A stretch of DNA of 64,000 nt from JAFAXA01 sp963777325 (GCA_963777325.1 CAVZQE010000001.1:124001-188000); one strand, 5' to 3'. Numbered from the stretch's first letter, positions 19,207 to 28,848 are shown. Made by a program: numbers and translations. The notes: a model not told the origin generated them from the letters alone.

Positions 19207-20070
19207 CTACCGGGGCACGAGCCTGCGGTACAAGTGCCACGTCCCATGTCCGAGTACGGGCATGACCACAATCAGGCCGAGGAACAGCGGAATGGAGCCA
19301 ACGACCAGCCCCGCTGCAACGGCAAGGCCCCAAAGCGCCGTTGCCGCCGGGTTGGCGGCCGCAGCCTGCACCGAGGTCCAGACCGCGGTCTGGAGATTGA
19401 CTCCCCTGTCGAGCATCAGCGGGAAGGAGACGAAGCTGATCGCCAGCACCACTACCGCAAACAGGAAACCGACCGCGAACCCCAGCACGATCATGGCCCA
19501 GCCGGCAGCACTGGTGAACACGTCCCGGGCGAAGGCGGAGACCGACACAGGCGGGAGGGGGCCGAGCGTCATGTCGTAGATTCCCGTCGCGGTCGCCAGC
19601 CACAGCACCAGAATGACGACCAGCATGAGCCCGAGCAGCACGATCGAGCCGACCGACGGAGACTGGAACACGCCGAGCGCCGCCGCGGCGCCGCCAGTCT
19701 CCCCCAATTCCCGCCGGCGGCTCATTTCGTAGAGTCCGATCGCCGCGAATGGACCGACCAGGGCGAAGCCGGAAGCCAGCGGGAACAGCAGCGGCAGCAT
19801 GTCGTAGCCGGACGCCATCCGGCCGAACACGAGGCCCAGCACCGGATACATGATGCAGACGAAGATGACGTCCGTACGGTTCGCCGTGAAATCCTGGAAC
19901 CCCAGCGCCAGCGCCGCCTTGATGTCGTCCGTGCCGATCCGGCTGACGGGCAGCGGCCCGCTCAGCGGGGCGGCATCCGCCTGCCGCATGTCCCGGCTCA
20001 TCGCGCCGAGCGTGGTGCCGGCTTCTTTGACCCGATCCACCCCCCATTCGATCGGATTGCGTATGCTCAT
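19207..20070 (-). CDS. DUF2189 membrane protein
   Basis: This 287-residue inner-membrane protein has six or so hydrophobic helices. The family signature includes the N-terminal DDIKAALALGFQDF segment and VFVCIMYPVLGLVFGRMASG; FLFAVVVLAISFVSFPLML with the conserved FPL is near the middle. It matches the DUF2189 group found widely in alphaproteobacteria, often near cytochrome oxidase genes but here near glycan genes. ATG 20070 precedes the conserved part; upstream frame is unsupported. Function is unknown. Confidence 0.8.
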   Translation of the reverse strand: MSIRNPIEWGVDRVKEAGTTLGAMSRDMRQADAAPLSGPLPVSRIGTDDIKAALALGFQDFTANRTDVIFVCIMYPVLGLVFGRMASGYDMLPLLFPLASGFALVGPFAAIGLYEMSRRRELGETGGAAAALGVFQSPSVGSIVLLGLMLVVILVLWLATATGIYDMTLGPLPPVSVSAFARDVFTSAAGWAMIVLGFAVGFLFAVVVLAISFVSFPLMLDRGVNLQTAVWTSVQAAAANPAATALWGLAVAAGLVVGSIPLFLGLIVVMPVLGHGTWHLYRRLVPR

Positions 20071-20243
20071 GGCGCTGCTCCGGACAGTTGATTTTTTGGC
20101 GCCGGACGACCACGAGCGATCCCGGCCCCGCACCGCCTGATCATAGATGCGATTGATGACGTTTGCAGCTAAATCGGTCCGCGCCGCCGGCGGGCACCGA
20201 AGCACGGAGGAGGCGGAGCACGAAGGCCGCAGCCCCGCCCTTC

Positions 20244-21404
20244 CTACTTGAGCGGCACCTCACGGCCGATCGAGCGCTGGATCAAGCGCCGCAGCGCCTG
20301 CGGGGTGAGCTTGCGAAATGCCACACGGCTCAGAACCTCGGGATAGAGCTGCGGTTGGACCAGCGCCTTGGCTTCCCGAAACCGTGCTTTGCTCAGCAGA
20401 CGAGCCGCCGTGCCGCTCCAGGCTCTCCGCAGGGCTGACCGATTCGCCGGCGTCACTTCCCCGATATGCTTGATCAGGGCGCGGCGCACGAACCGGCAAT
20501 CCCCGAGATCCAGCTCGAACGGTCGATAGCTCGCCAGCTCCAGCAACTTGGCGGCGACGGCGATCTCGAGATGATCCGTCTCGGGCCGGGTCAGCTGCCG
20601 CGCACCCAGCCGGAACAACCGCTCGAGCAACTCGGCCCGGACATACTCCATCAGCGCGTCTTTGCTGAACGTCAGGTCGGGCTTTCCCTCTCGGCGCCGC
20701 AGGGAGGAGATGCTGGCGAGCTCGGAGCTGAGCGCGGCGATGCGCCCGTTCGCGACCGACGAGCTGCTGATACTGTCCGCATGCATGCGGTAATCGCCGA
20801 GCACGTCATCCAAATTGTGCAGCCGCCCTAATTCCTGCAACCGCCAGAACAGGTCGGTATCCTCGGCGTGGAACACGTAGCGGTAGCCGCCAATCCGCTC
20901 CACGGCGGCACGGTGCGTCATCAAGAAGGGATGCGGAATGTAAGGGCCGATCGAGGGAGCCCAATGCGGGTTCGCCTGTTCGGGAGAGACCAGCCGCGCG
21001 ACATGGCCGAGCGGGCGGCCGTTCTCGTCGATGTGGCGAACGGCGCCTCCAACCGCCACGAAATCCGGGTGGGACCGCAGGAAGGTGAGCTGCTTCTCCA
21101 GCCTGTCCGGGTCCGCCAGGTCGTCCCCGTCATGCCGGGCGAGGAACCCCGAACGGCAATGCCGGAGTCCGGTGTTCAGCGCGTCGACAATGCCGCCATT
21201 CGCCTCCTGAGCGACGACTTCGATGCGCGGGTCGGCCTCCGCCAACCCGGCGAGGATAGAAGAGGTTTCGTCCGTCGATCCGTCGTCGACGACCACGATC
21301 CTGATGTCCCGTAGGGTTTGTGTCTGGATACTTTCGACGGCGCTCTTAATCGTCTTCGCCGCGTTGAATACTGGGATAAGCACGTCTACCAGCGGATCGG
21401 GCAT
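20244..21404 (-). CDS. Family 2 glycosyltransferase
   Basis: This 386-residue GT2 enzyme has VDVLIPVFNAAKTIKSAVES at the N-terminus, the nucleotide-sugar motif IVVVDDGSTDETSSIL and the metal site ARHDGDDLADPDRLEKQL. FHAEDTDLFWRLQELG carries the ED motif and acceptor-binding part. The C-terminal 150 residues are helical and unassigned. It is the outermost gene of the surface-polysaccharide region and is divergent from the MFS gene at 21.7 kb. The sugar specificity is unknown. Confidence 0.9.
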   Translation of the reverse strand: MPDPLVDVLIPVFNAAKTIKSAVESIQTQTLRDIRIVVVDDGSTDETSSILAGLAEADPRIEVVAQEANGGIVDALNTGLRHCRSGFLARHDGDDLADPDRLEKQLTFLRSHPDFVAVGGAVRHIDENGRPLGHVARLVSPEQANPHWAPSIGPYIPHPFLMTHRAAVERIGGYRYVFHAEDTDLFWRLQELGRLHNLDDVLGDYRMHADSISSSSVANGRIAALSSELASISSLRRREGKPDLTFSKDALMEYVRAELLERLFRLGARQLTRPETDHLEIAVAAKLLELASYRPFELDLGDCRFVRRALIKHIGEVTPANRSALRRAWSGTAARLLSKARFREAKALVQPQLYPEVLSRVAFRKLTPQALRRLIQRSIGREVPLK

Positions 21405-21670
21405 GCTGCGTCCCAGAGGTGATCGCTACAACCGAGCTTAGCAGAGGAAGGGCACCCCGGAAACCCTCGGCCGATCCCTCACCGTCGCGGGCAACCACGC
21501 TTTTCCAGGCCGGTTGCACGGTACTGCAACAAGCGCGAGACAGACTCCTGGTTCTCGGCCACTATTCTGGGTGGGAAGCAATCTCCGCTTTTAAGGAGGC
21601 GCGACCCATGCTAACAACCTGACAAGTTGGGTCGCCCTCCGGGGCAAACAAGGCTGTGTTGGAGGAAATG

Positions 21671-22981
21671 ATGCTGCAAGCGACCGCCGGCCCTGCGCGC
21701 AAAGGGATGGCCGCGCCCGCCGGAAGCTACCGCTGGGTGATCATCGGCCTGCTGTTCGTCATCACGACGATCAACTACATGGACCGCAACCTGCTCGGCG
21801 TGCTGAAGCCGACCATCCAGGGCGACCTGCACTTCAGCGAGACCGAGTACGGCGAGATCGTGTTCGCCTTCAGTATGGCCTACGCGGCGGGTTACGCCAG
21901 CATGGGCGCCTTCACCGACAGGGTCGGCATCCGGATCGGCCTGGCGGTCGCGGCGATCATCTGGTGCGCCGCCTCGACCGCGCACGGGCTGGTCACGTCG
22001 GTCGCTGGCTTCACCGCCGCCCGTATCGCTCTCGGGATCGGCGAGGGCGGCAATTTCCCGACCTGCATCAAGGCGGTCGCGACGTGGTTCCCGGTGAGGG
22101 ACCGCGCCCTGGCTACCGGAATCTTCAACTCGGGTTCCAACATTGGCGGCCTGGTCGCGCCGCTGATCGCGGCGTTTGTCACGGCGTATTGGGGGTGGCA
22201 GGCGGCGTTCTATGTCACCGGTCTCGTCGGCTTCATCTGGGTCGTGTTCTGGTTCACGATGTACCGGGCGCCGGAAGAACATCCCAAGGTATCACCGGCC
22301 GAGCTGGCCTACATCAACAGCGACCCTGAAATCCCGATGAAGAAGATCCCCTGGGCCCTGCTGTTCAAATATCCCGGCACCTGGACCTATATCGTCGGCG
22401 CCGTTCTCACGAATCCGGTCTGGTGGTTCTACAACAACTGGGTGCCAAGCTTCCTGTTCTCGAAATTTCACGTCAACCTGCTCGCCCTGGGGTTGCCGCT
22501 GGTCGTTATCTACCTGATGACCGATGTCGGCTCGATCGCCGGCGGCTGGTTGTCCGGCCGGCTGATCAAGGTCGGGTTCGGCGTGTTTACCGCGCGCAAG
22601 CTGGCGCTGCTGGCGTGCGCCTGCTGCACGATCCCGGTCTTTCTGGCGCCGGACGTGGGCTCGATCTGGCTCGCGGTCCTGCTGATCGGCCTCGCGATGG
22701 CGGCGCACCAGGGGTTCTCGGCCAACCTGTTCACCCTGGTTTCGGACACCATGCCGAAGAACGCGGTGGCGGGCGCGGTCGGCCTGGGCGGCGCGATCAG
22801 TTCGATCCTGGCCGGCTTCTCGGCCATCGTGATCGGCCACGTCCTCGATGTAACCCACAACAACTACACGCTGGTGTTCTTCGCCTGCGCCGGCGCCTAC
22901 GTGGTGGCGGTTGTTTTGGTTCACTTCATCCTGCCGAGGCATCGCAGCCAGCTCATCGACGCGATGGCGACCCCGGCCTGA
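21671..22981 (+). CDS. MFS transporter, anion:cation symporter type
   Basis: This 12-helix major-facilitator protein of about 436 residues belongs to the ACS group (hexuronate, glucarate and related sugar-acid carriers). TTINYMDRNLLGVLKP in helix 1, the GAFTDRVGIRIG loop between helices 2 and 3, and ARIALGIGEGGNFPTCIKAVATWFP are characteristic. A GGAGGAA ribosome site at 21661 favours the ATG at 21671 over the GTG at 21656. It is convergent with the DHDPS-family gene and close to an RraA-family gene, which supports sugar-acid uptake. Confidence 0.88.
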   Translation: MLQATAGPARKGMAAPAGSYRWVIIGLLFVITTINYMDRNLLGVLKPTIQGDLHFSETEYGEIVFAFSMAYAAGYASMGAFTDRVGIRIGLAVAAIIWCAASTAHGLVTSVAGFTAARIALGIGEGGNFPTCIKAVATWFPVRDRALATGIFNSGSNIGGLVAPLIAAFVTAYWGWQAAFYVTGLVGFIWVVFWFTMYRAPEEHPKVSPAELAYINSDPEIPMKKIPWALLFKYPGTWTYIVGAVLTNPVWWFYNNWVPSFLFSKFHVNLLALGLPLVVIYLMTDVGSIAGGWLSGRLIKVGFGVFTARKLALLACACCTIPVFLAPDVGSIWLAVLLIGLAMAAHQGFSANLFTLVSDTMPKNAVAGAVGLGGAISSILAGFSAIVIGHVLDVTHNNYTLVFFACAGAYVVAVVLVHFILPRHRSQLIDAMATPA

Positions 22982-22986
22982 GCGTC

Positions 22987-23017
22987 GCTTCCCCCGGAGC
23001 GCATCTCCGGGGGAAGC
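22987..23017. terminator. Hairpin between convergent genes
   Basis: A perfect 13-bp stem (22987-22999 with 23005-23017, GCTTCCCCCGGAG against its complement) encloses a 5-base loop. It lies 6 bases after the MFS stop and 15 bases before the end of the converging lyase gene. No T run follows on either strand, so it may be a processing or weak bidirectional terminator hairpin. Confidence 0.5.
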
Positions 23018-23031
23018 CTGCCCCCCGCGCT

Positions 23032-23952
23032 TTAGCGCCCCCATCTCAGCACCAGCGGATCGGTGCGGCGGGCAATCTCTACCAGCCCGGCGCGCGTGGC
23101 CGGATGCAGCGGCAGGACCGGGTGGCGCGTCATGTCCGAGCGGATCACCCCGCCCTCCTTCATCAGCGCCTTGGCCGCGAGCAGGCCGCACTGGCGATTC
23201 TCGTAGTTGATGAGCGGCAGCCAGCGCTGGTACGCGGCCGCCGCCGCCTCCCTGTCGCCCGCGGCATGCGGGTCCACGATTTCGCGGATGCCGTCCGGGT
23301 AGCCCGCGCCGGTCATCGCACCGGTGGCGCCCGCGTCGAGGTCGGCCATCAGCGTGATCGCCTCCTCGCCGTCCCAAGGCCCCAGGATCGCGTCGCCGCC
23401 TTCGGCAATCAACGCCCGCAATTTGCCCGCCGCCTGCGGCACCTCGATCTTGAAATAGGAAATATTCCCGATCTCGCGCGCCATCCGGGCGAGCAACGGA
23501 ACGGAGAGCGGCGTGCCCGCGACCGGCGCGTCCTGGATCATCACCGGGATCGAGACGGCGTCCGACACGCGCCGGAAGAACTCGTAGAGGCCGATCTCGG
23601 GCACCCGGATGGTCGCGCCGTGATAGGGCGGCATGACCATCACCATCGAGGCGCCCGCTTCCTGCGCGCGGCGGCTGCGCTCGGCGCAAATCTGCGTTCC
23701 GAAATGGGTCGTCGTCACAATGACCGGCACGCGTCCCGCGACGTGCCCGAGCACGCAGTCCATCACCCGCTCCCGCTCCGCGTCCGTGAGCACGAATTGT
23801 TCGGACCAATTGGCGAGGATGCAGATGCCGTGCGAGCCGGCGTCGATCATGAAATCCACGCAGCGCTTCTGGCCGTCGAGGTCCAGCTCGCCCTGTTCAT
23901 CGAACACGGTCGGCGCGACCGGGAACACGCCGCGATAGGTGGATGTAGCCAT
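23032..23952 (-). CDS. Dihydrodipicolinate synthase-family lyase/dehydratase
   Basis: This 306-residue class I aldolase-fold enzyme forms a Schiff base through the Lys in ISYFKIEVPQAAGK near residue 165. The N-terminal GVFPVAPTVFDEQGELDLDG and the GSHGICILANWSEQFVLTDA segment resemble sugar-acid members such as L-2-keto-3-deoxyarabonate dehydratase rather than DapA. MPPYHGAT supplies the family Tyr. With the nearby sugar-acid MFS carrier and RraA-family aldolase, a 2-keto-3-deoxy sugar-acid step is the best inference. The exact substrate is not fixed by sequence. Confidence 0.85.
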   Translation of the reverse strand: MATSTYRGVFPVAPTVFDEQGELDLDGQKRCVDFMIDAGSHGICILANWSEQFVLTDAERERVMDCVLGHVAGRVPVIVTTTHFGTQICAERSRRAQEAGASMVMVMPPYHGATIRVPEIGLYEFFRRVSDAVSIPVMIQDAPVAGTPLSVPLLARMAREIGNISYFKIEVPQAAGKLRALIAEGGDAILGPWDGEEAITLMADLDAGATGAMTGAGYPDGIREIVDPHAAGDREAAAAAYQRWLPLINYENRQCGLLAAKALMKEGGVIRSDMTRHPVLPLHPATRAGLVEIARRTDPLVLRWGR

Positions 23953-24210
23953 GACGGGTGCCTCGCTGGTTCAGTGAGCGGCCAAGGGCGGAGCCGCGGC
24001 GGCCGTAGGTGAGCTCGACTGGCGTTGCGGCTCGATCCAGAACGTCGGGATCGCGCCGGCGAGCAGTAAACAAGCCGATCCGGCTAAGGGCAAAGCCCAA
24101 TTGCCGGTATTTGTCGATCTGTCCGTTCGGGCGTGAGCGGCTGGCGGGCCTGGACCGTGTCCGGCGCATCGGGGATGCTGTCCTGACCGTCCGAGCCGGA
24201 GGAACACGCC

Positions 24211-24921
24211 ATGCCGACCGATGCCGAGATTGTGGCCGCGCTGAGGGAGGTCGCCACCGCCACCCTGACGACCGTGCTGCTGAAGAAGGGCCTCCGCAAC
24301 GTCTGGATGCGCGGGGCCAAGCCCCTGCTGCCGGATCAGCCCCGCATCGCCGGCCGCGCCTTTACGCTCCGCTTCGTGCCGGCGCGGGAGGATCTGGCGA
24401 CCCCGGCCTCCTGGGCCTCGCCAGTCTCGACGCGGGCGGCGATCGAGGCGATGCCCGAAGGCTGCATCGCCGTGGTGGATGCCATGGGCGTTACGGATGC
24501 GGGCATCTTCGGCGACATCCTGTGCGCGCGCATGCGGAAGCGCGGCGTCGCCGCGCTGGTCACGGACGGCGTGGTGCGCGACTTCGCGGGCGTGCTCGGC
24601 ACCGGGCTGCCGGTCTGGTGCCAGGGGACCGCAGCGCCCGCGTCGGTCACCGGCCTCACCTTCGTCGCCTGGCAGCAGCCGGTCGGCTGCGGCGGGGTCG
24701 CGGTGTTCCCGGACGATGTCGTCGTGGTGGACCAGGACGGCGCGGTGCTGATCCCCGCCGCGCTCGTGGAAGGCGTGCTGGCCGAGGCGGCCGAGCAGGA
24801 GCGCATGGAGGCGTGGATCATGCGGGAGGTCGGGCGCGGCGCCTCCCTGCCCGGCCTCTATCCGATGAACGAGGAGACCCGGGCGCGCTATCAACGCTCG
24901 GCCGGCAAGCCGCCCGGGTGA
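24211..24921 (+). CDS. RraA-family aldolase/decarboxylase
   Basis: This 236-residue protein belongs to the RraA/HMG-aldolase fold. It has the conserved VVDAMGVTDAGIFGDILCARM and the metal/substrate motif ALVTDGVVRDFAGV near residue 120. VAVFPDDVVVVDQDGAVLIP is the common closing block. Members cleave 4-hydroxy-4-methyl-2-oxoglutarate or related oxo-acids, or inhibit RNase E; in sugar-acid gene sets the aldolase role is likelier. It is divergent from the lyase at 23-24 kb with a 258-base shared promoter region. Confidence 0.86.
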   Translation: MPTDAEIVAALREVATATLTTVLLKKGLRNVWMRGAKPLLPDQPRIAGRAFTLRFVPAREDLATPASWASPVSTRAAIEAMPEGCIAVVDAMGVTDAGIFGDILCARMRKRGVAALVTDGVVRDFAGVLGTGLPVWCQGTAAPASVTGLTFVAWQQPVGCGGVAVFPDDVVVVDQDGAVLIPAALVEGVLAEAAEQERMEAWIMREVGRGASLPGLYPMNEETRARYQRSAGKPPG

Positions 24922-25011
24922 AACGAACGGGGGCCGGCTGCGTCGAAGCGGAGCGAACCCCGGAGCCGCCCGTGCCATGCCGAGCCTGACCGCACCCGTC
25001 CGGACCCTCCG

Positions 25012-26331
25012 GTGAGGGCGCATTTCCGCAAGCTCGTCGGCGACCTCGCCGAGACATTCTGGTTGCTGCCGGGGATCATGATCGCGATTGGCATCCTGGC
25101 GGGCGCCTTCTTCGTGGACCTGGACCGCTGGGGCTGGGTGCCGGAATGGCTGATCAGCAGCTCCTGGCTGTACAACGGCGGCGCGACCGGCGCGCGCACG
25201 TTGCTGGGCGCGGTCGCGTCATCGACCATCGGGGTCGCGGGCACCGTCTTCTCCATCACCATCGCGGCCCTGTCGCTGGCCGCCGGGCAGATGGGGCCGC
25301 GGCTGCTGCGCAACTTCACGCGCGACCGCGGCAACCAGCTCACGCTCGGCGCCTTCCTCGGCACGTTCTCCTACAGCATGATGGTTCTACGCAGCGTGCG
25401 CACCGAGAACGAGGGTGCGTTTATTCCGCACCTCGCGCTCGGCGTCGGCATGCTTCTCGCCTTTGTCTGCGTGGCGACACTGGTGTTCTTTGTCGGCCAC
25501 ATGGCCGGACGCATCAACGTGGACACGGTCATCAGCCTCGTCAGCGAGGACGTCCGATCGACCATCGGGCGACTGACCTCCAGGCGTCCGCAACCCCGTT
25601 CCCCGCCGCCCGGATACTGGCGGGAGGCCGTACCGGTGATGGATCACCGGCGCGGCTACATGCAGCAGCTCGACGGCGACGGCCTTGCCGACTGGGCCGC
25701 CGAGCACAAGACCGCGCTGCGGCTGCTGGTCCGGCCCGGGGATTACGTGTTCCCCGGCGCGCCGGTCGCGTTGATGATGCCGGAAGTCGAGGGCGTCGAG
25801 GACGCGATCGCGGAGGCGACCGCGCTCGGAGAACAGCGCGTCAGTTCGGCCGACCTCGAATTCGCCGTGCGGCAACTGGTCGAAGTGGCGGTCCGCGCGC
25901 TCTCGCCCGGCATCAACGACCCTCATACCGCAATGAGCGTGCTGGATCGGCTCGGCGCCGCGCTGTGCGATCTCGTGCCCCTGCACCTCTCGACGGGCCT
26001 CCTGCTTCGCGAAGACCGGATCGCGCTCGAGGTGCCGAGCGTCGATTACGACGGGCTGACGGATGCGATGTTCCACATGATCCGGCAGAACGCCGAAGGC
26101 AGCGCCGCCGTGCTGATCCGGATGATTGAGGTCCTGACGGCCGTCGCCGGTTGCGAGCACGATCCGGTCCGGGTCGCGTCGCTGCGGCGGCATGCCGACC
26201 TGGCGCTCAGCGACGCGGAACGCGACGTCGCGACCCCCGCCGATCTGCGGGATGTCCGGACCCGCCACATGCGGTTCTTGGCCATGCTTCGGGACGGCCC
26301 GGTCGGTCACATGGGCGCGCTCCATCGCTGA
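25012..26331 (+). CDS. DUF2254 membrane protein
   Basis: This 439-residue protein has four predicted N-terminal membrane helices (LLPGIMIAIGILAGAFFVDL, TIGVAGTVFSITIAALSLAA, one near 112-130 and LGVGMLLAFVCVATLVFFVG). The QMGPRLLRNFTRDRGNQ loop is the hallmark of DUF2254. The C-terminal half is cytoplasmic with RALSPGINDPHTAMSVLDRL, also typical. The family is of unknown function. It starts with GTG and precedes an MscS channel and a CaCA exchanger on the same strand. Confidence 0.88.
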   Translation: MRAHFRKLVGDLAETFWLLPGIMIAIGILAGAFFVDLDRWGWVPEWLISSSWLYNGGATGARTLLGAVASSTIGVAGTVFSITIAALSLAAGQMGPRLLRNFTRDRGNQLTLGAFLGTFSYSMMVLRSVRTENEGAFIPHLALGVGMLLAFVCVATLVFFVGHMAGRINVDTVISLVSEDVRSTIGRLTSRRPQPRSPPPGYWREAVPVMDHRRGYMQQLDGDGLADWAAEHKTALRLLVRPGDYVFPGAPVALMMPEVEGVEDAIAEATALGEQRVSSADLEFAVRQLVEVAVRALSPGINDPHTAMSVLDRLGAALCDLVPLHLSTGLLLREDRIALEVPSVDYDGLTDAMFHMIRQNAEGSAAVLIRMIEVLTAVAGCEHDPVRVASLRRHADLALSDAERDVATPADLRDVRTRHMRFLAMLRDGPVGHMGALHR

Positions 26332-26458
26332 TGATCCGAGCGCCGGTCGAACTTTTCCCGGCAGCACGAACTTGAAGCGCCGGAGGAGGGCCGATCAGGC
26401 AACGCTCCGATGAACTGACCTGACCGGCAATCGCGCGGCCATGGTTGAAAGGAGCGGC

Positions 26459-27433
26459 ATGCATCTTCTTGGTATCAATTGGGTCGGAGTGAACGCCGAG
26501 AACGGGCGCAAGCTCCTGCTCTCCTTTGTGTTCATCGTAGTCCTGCTGTTCGGCGGCATGGTCTTGCGGGGACTGGTCGGGCTTGCTCTCCGGCGCACCG
26601 ACTATCAGACCGTGCAGACGCGATTCTGGGCCCGGCAGGCCATAAGTCTGATCACGGCGGTGGTGCTTATCCTTGGGCTGCTGTCGATCTGGTTCAACGA
26701 CCCGACCCGCCTCGCGACCGCGTTCGGTCTCCTCTCGGCCGGCCTCGCCTTCGCGTTGCAGCATGTGGTGACTTCCATCGCGGGATATTTCGTGATCCTG
26801 CGCGGCTCCACCTTCACCGTCGGTGACCGTATTTCAATGGGCGGCGTGCGCGGCGACGTGCTGCGGCTCGGTTTCATTCAGACAACGATCATGGAAATGG
26901 GGCAGCCATCCAGCGTGCAGGGCGCGGACCCGGCGATGTGGGTACGAAGCCGCCAGTTCACCGGCCGCATTGTCACCGTCAGCAATTTCAAAATCTTCGC
27001 GGACCCCGTGTTCAATTACAGCCGCGACTTCCTGTTCATCTGGGAGGAAATGGTCATTCCGATCACCTATCAATCCGACCGCGACCGCGTCGAAACCATT
27101 CTGATCGAAGCGGCGCGGCAGCACGCCATCGATCCGACCATCATGGCCGTGGATTCGAAGCGAAGGCTGCAGCAGCAATTCGGCGTGGAACCAATCGATC
27201 TCGATCCGAAAGTGTTCTACCGGATCACCGACAACTGGCTCGAGTTGACCGTCCGGTTTATCGTTGGCAAGCATCGCATCCGGGGCGCGAAGGATGCGAT
27301 GAGCCGGTTCATCATCTCCGAACTGGACGCGGCCGGCATCGGCATCGCATCCGCCACATACGACATCGTCGGGCTGCCCCCGATCGAGCTGCAACGGAAT
27401 GCGGGCATGCGAGGAGCATCGCGGCCACTCTGA
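26459..27433 (+). CDS. MscS-family mechanosensitive channel
   Basis: This 324-residue inner-membrane channel has three helices; the pore helix region is AFGLLSAGLAFALQHVVTSI, near residue 90. The beta domain follows with GYFVILRGSTFTVGDRISMG, the usual MscS middle. The C-terminal cytoplasmic part carries ISNFKIFADPVFNY-type elements (VSNFKIFADPVFNYSRDF). A GAAAGGAG ribosome site precedes ATG 26459, which I prefer over the ATG at 26441. It should release solutes on hypo-osmotic shock. Confidence 0.88.
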   Translation: MHLLGINWVGVNAENGRKLLLSFVFIVVLLFGGMVLRGLVGLALRRTDYQTVQTRFWARQAISLITAVVLILGLLSIWFNDPTRLATAFGLLSAGLAFALQHVVTSIAGYFVILRGSTFTVGDRISMGGVRGDVLRLGFIQTTIMEMGQPSSVQGADPAMWVRSRQFTGRIVTVSNFKIFADPVFNYSRDFLFIWEEMVIPITYQSDRDRVETILIEAARQHAIDPTIMAVDSKRRLQQQFGVEPIDLDPKVFYRITDNWLELTVRFIVGKHRIRGAKDAMSRFIISELDAAGIGIASATYDIVGLPPIELQRNAGMRGASRPL

Positions 27434-27478
27434 TCTCGCCCCGGCGATTCCGCTGATAAGCCATCCCGAGGAGTCATC

Positions 27479-28540
27479 ATGGTCCGGATCGGCCTGCTGC
27501 TGCTGGTGCCGCTCGCCCCCGCACTCGAGTACGGCTTGGGCGCGCCCTCAATCTGGGTGTTTGCCGCCGGCATTGCCGGAATCGGGGTTCTGGGCGAATG
27601 GATTCGCGCAGCAACGGACCAACTCGCGCTGCATACGGGGCCTGCTATCGGAGGGTTGCTCACAGTCAGCCTCGGCAGCGTCGCCGAGCTGTTGCTGGCC
27701 CTATTCGTGCTGATGCGCGGCGAGAGCGACGTCGTGCATGCGCAGATCACCGGCTCCATCATGGGTACGAGCCTGCTCGGACTTGGGCTTGCGATCGTGG
27801 TTGGCGGCGTGACCCGCGAGCGCCAGAAGTTCAAGCGCGAGAGCGCCGGGCTGCTGTCGAGCCTGCTGATCCTGGCCGTGATCGCGCTCCTCCTGCCCGC
27901 CATGGTCGACTATACCGGGCGCAGCGTCAGGCACACGGCGGATATGGGCGTGACCGACGAGGAACTCAGCATCGCCGTCTCGACGGTGCTGCTGTTGCTG
28001 TATGGCGCGAACCTGGTCTTCACCCTCATCACGCATCGCGATGTCTTCGCACGGGACAAGGAAGGACCGGAGAGGCCCCGCTGGCCGGTGTGGCTCTGCC
28101 TCGTTCTGCTCGTCGGCGCGACCGCCGGGGCCGCGCTCGAAAGCGAACTCGTCTCCGGGGGCCTCACGAACACGGCCACCGTTCTGCACATCACGCCGCT
28201 GTTCCTCGGCGTAATCGTGCTTGCGCTGATCGGAACGATCGCCGATCTGTTCGCGGCGGTGTTCTTTGCGAGGCAGGATCAGATGGGCCTCGTTATGAGC
28301 ATCTGTCTCGGGTCGGCGATTCAGGTCGCGCTGGTGGTTGCGCCGCTGCTCGTCATCCTGTCCTGGCTGCTCGGCAGTCCTATGACCCTCGTATTCCAGA
28401 ACCCGCTCGATCTATTCGCCATCACCTTTACGACTTTTATCGTCAACGCCATTGCGGGCGACGGCGAGACGACCTGGTTCGAGGGGGTGCTGCTGCTTGG
28501 CGTGTACGCGGTCTTCGCGACCGCATACTTCTTCGCCTGA
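27479..28540 (+). CDS. CaCA-family cation/proton exchanger, divergent motifs
   Basis: This 353-residue, roughly 11-helix protein is a calcium/proton exchanger of the CAX/ChaA type. The two alpha repeats are clear: SLGSVAELLLALFVLMRGE with QITGSIMGTSLLGLGL, and VLALIGTIADLFAAVFFARQ with ICLGSAIQVALVVAPLL. The usual GNAAE and GNAAEH cores read GSVAE and GTIADL, so both conserved Asn residues are missing and the second Glu is Asp. Ion specificity could therefore differ. It lies 45 bases after the MscS gene, likely in one transcript. Confidence 0.87.
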   Translation: MVRIGLLLLVPLAPALEYGLGAPSIWVFAAGIAGIGVLGEWIRAATDQLALHTGPAIGGLLTVSLGSVAELLLALFVLMRGESDVVHAQITGSIMGTSLLGLGLAIVVGGVTRERQKFKRESAGLLSSLLILAVIALLLPAMVDYTGRSVRHTADMGVTDEELSIAVSTVLLLLYGANLVFTLITHRDVFARDKEGPERPRWPVWLCLVLLVGATAGAALESELVSGGLTNTATVLHITPLFLGVIVLALIGTIADLFAAVFFARQDQMGLVMSICLGSAIQVALVVAPLLVILSWLLGSPMTLVFQNPLDLFAITFTTFIVNAIAGDGETTWFEGVLLLGVYAVFATAYFFA

Positions 28541-28674
28541 CAACGAGCCCCGCGCCCCTTCGGACGACGTGTATGGAGAGATTTTCATTCTCGACCGAAC
28601 CCGATCGGTTCGGTGGCGTTGGGATGCGGGGTGTGCAACTGAGGCGCTTGCGCCCGAGGAATGAGGTCAAGCTA

Positions 28675-28848
28675 ATGCTGAAATGGGCGTTGATTTTCTT
28701 CATAGTTTCTATAATCGCGGGCTTCTTCGGTTTTTCCGGCGTATCATCGGCGACGGCCGGCCTCGCAAAAATCCTGTTCTTCATCGCCATCGCGATCTTC
28801 GTCATCTTCCTGCTGCTCGGCCTGTTCGCGGGCCAGGCGATCGTCTGA
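28675..28848 (+). CDS. DUF1328 small membrane protein (YtjA type)
   Basis: This 57-residue protein is almost entirely two membrane helices (ALIFFIVSIIAGFFGFSG and ILFFIAIAIFVIFLLLGLF) joined by VSSATAGLAK, the signature of the DUF1328/YtjA family. The ATG at 28675 follows a GAGG element; the frame is open far upstream but only as a shadow of the exchanger gene. A short inverted repeat (28594-28601 with 28607-28614) lies in the leader. The family is often stress-associated; its function is unknown. Confidence 0.88.
   Translation: MLKWALIFFIVSIIAGFFGFSGVSSATAGLAKILFFIAIAIFVIFLLLGLFAGQAIV

Noticed and set aside
19000..20091. A 363-residue plus-strand frame opposite DUF2189 and its neighbour
   Set aside because: Composition is extreme (Arg, Gln, Asp, His) and the opposite strand carries a recognisable membrane protein.
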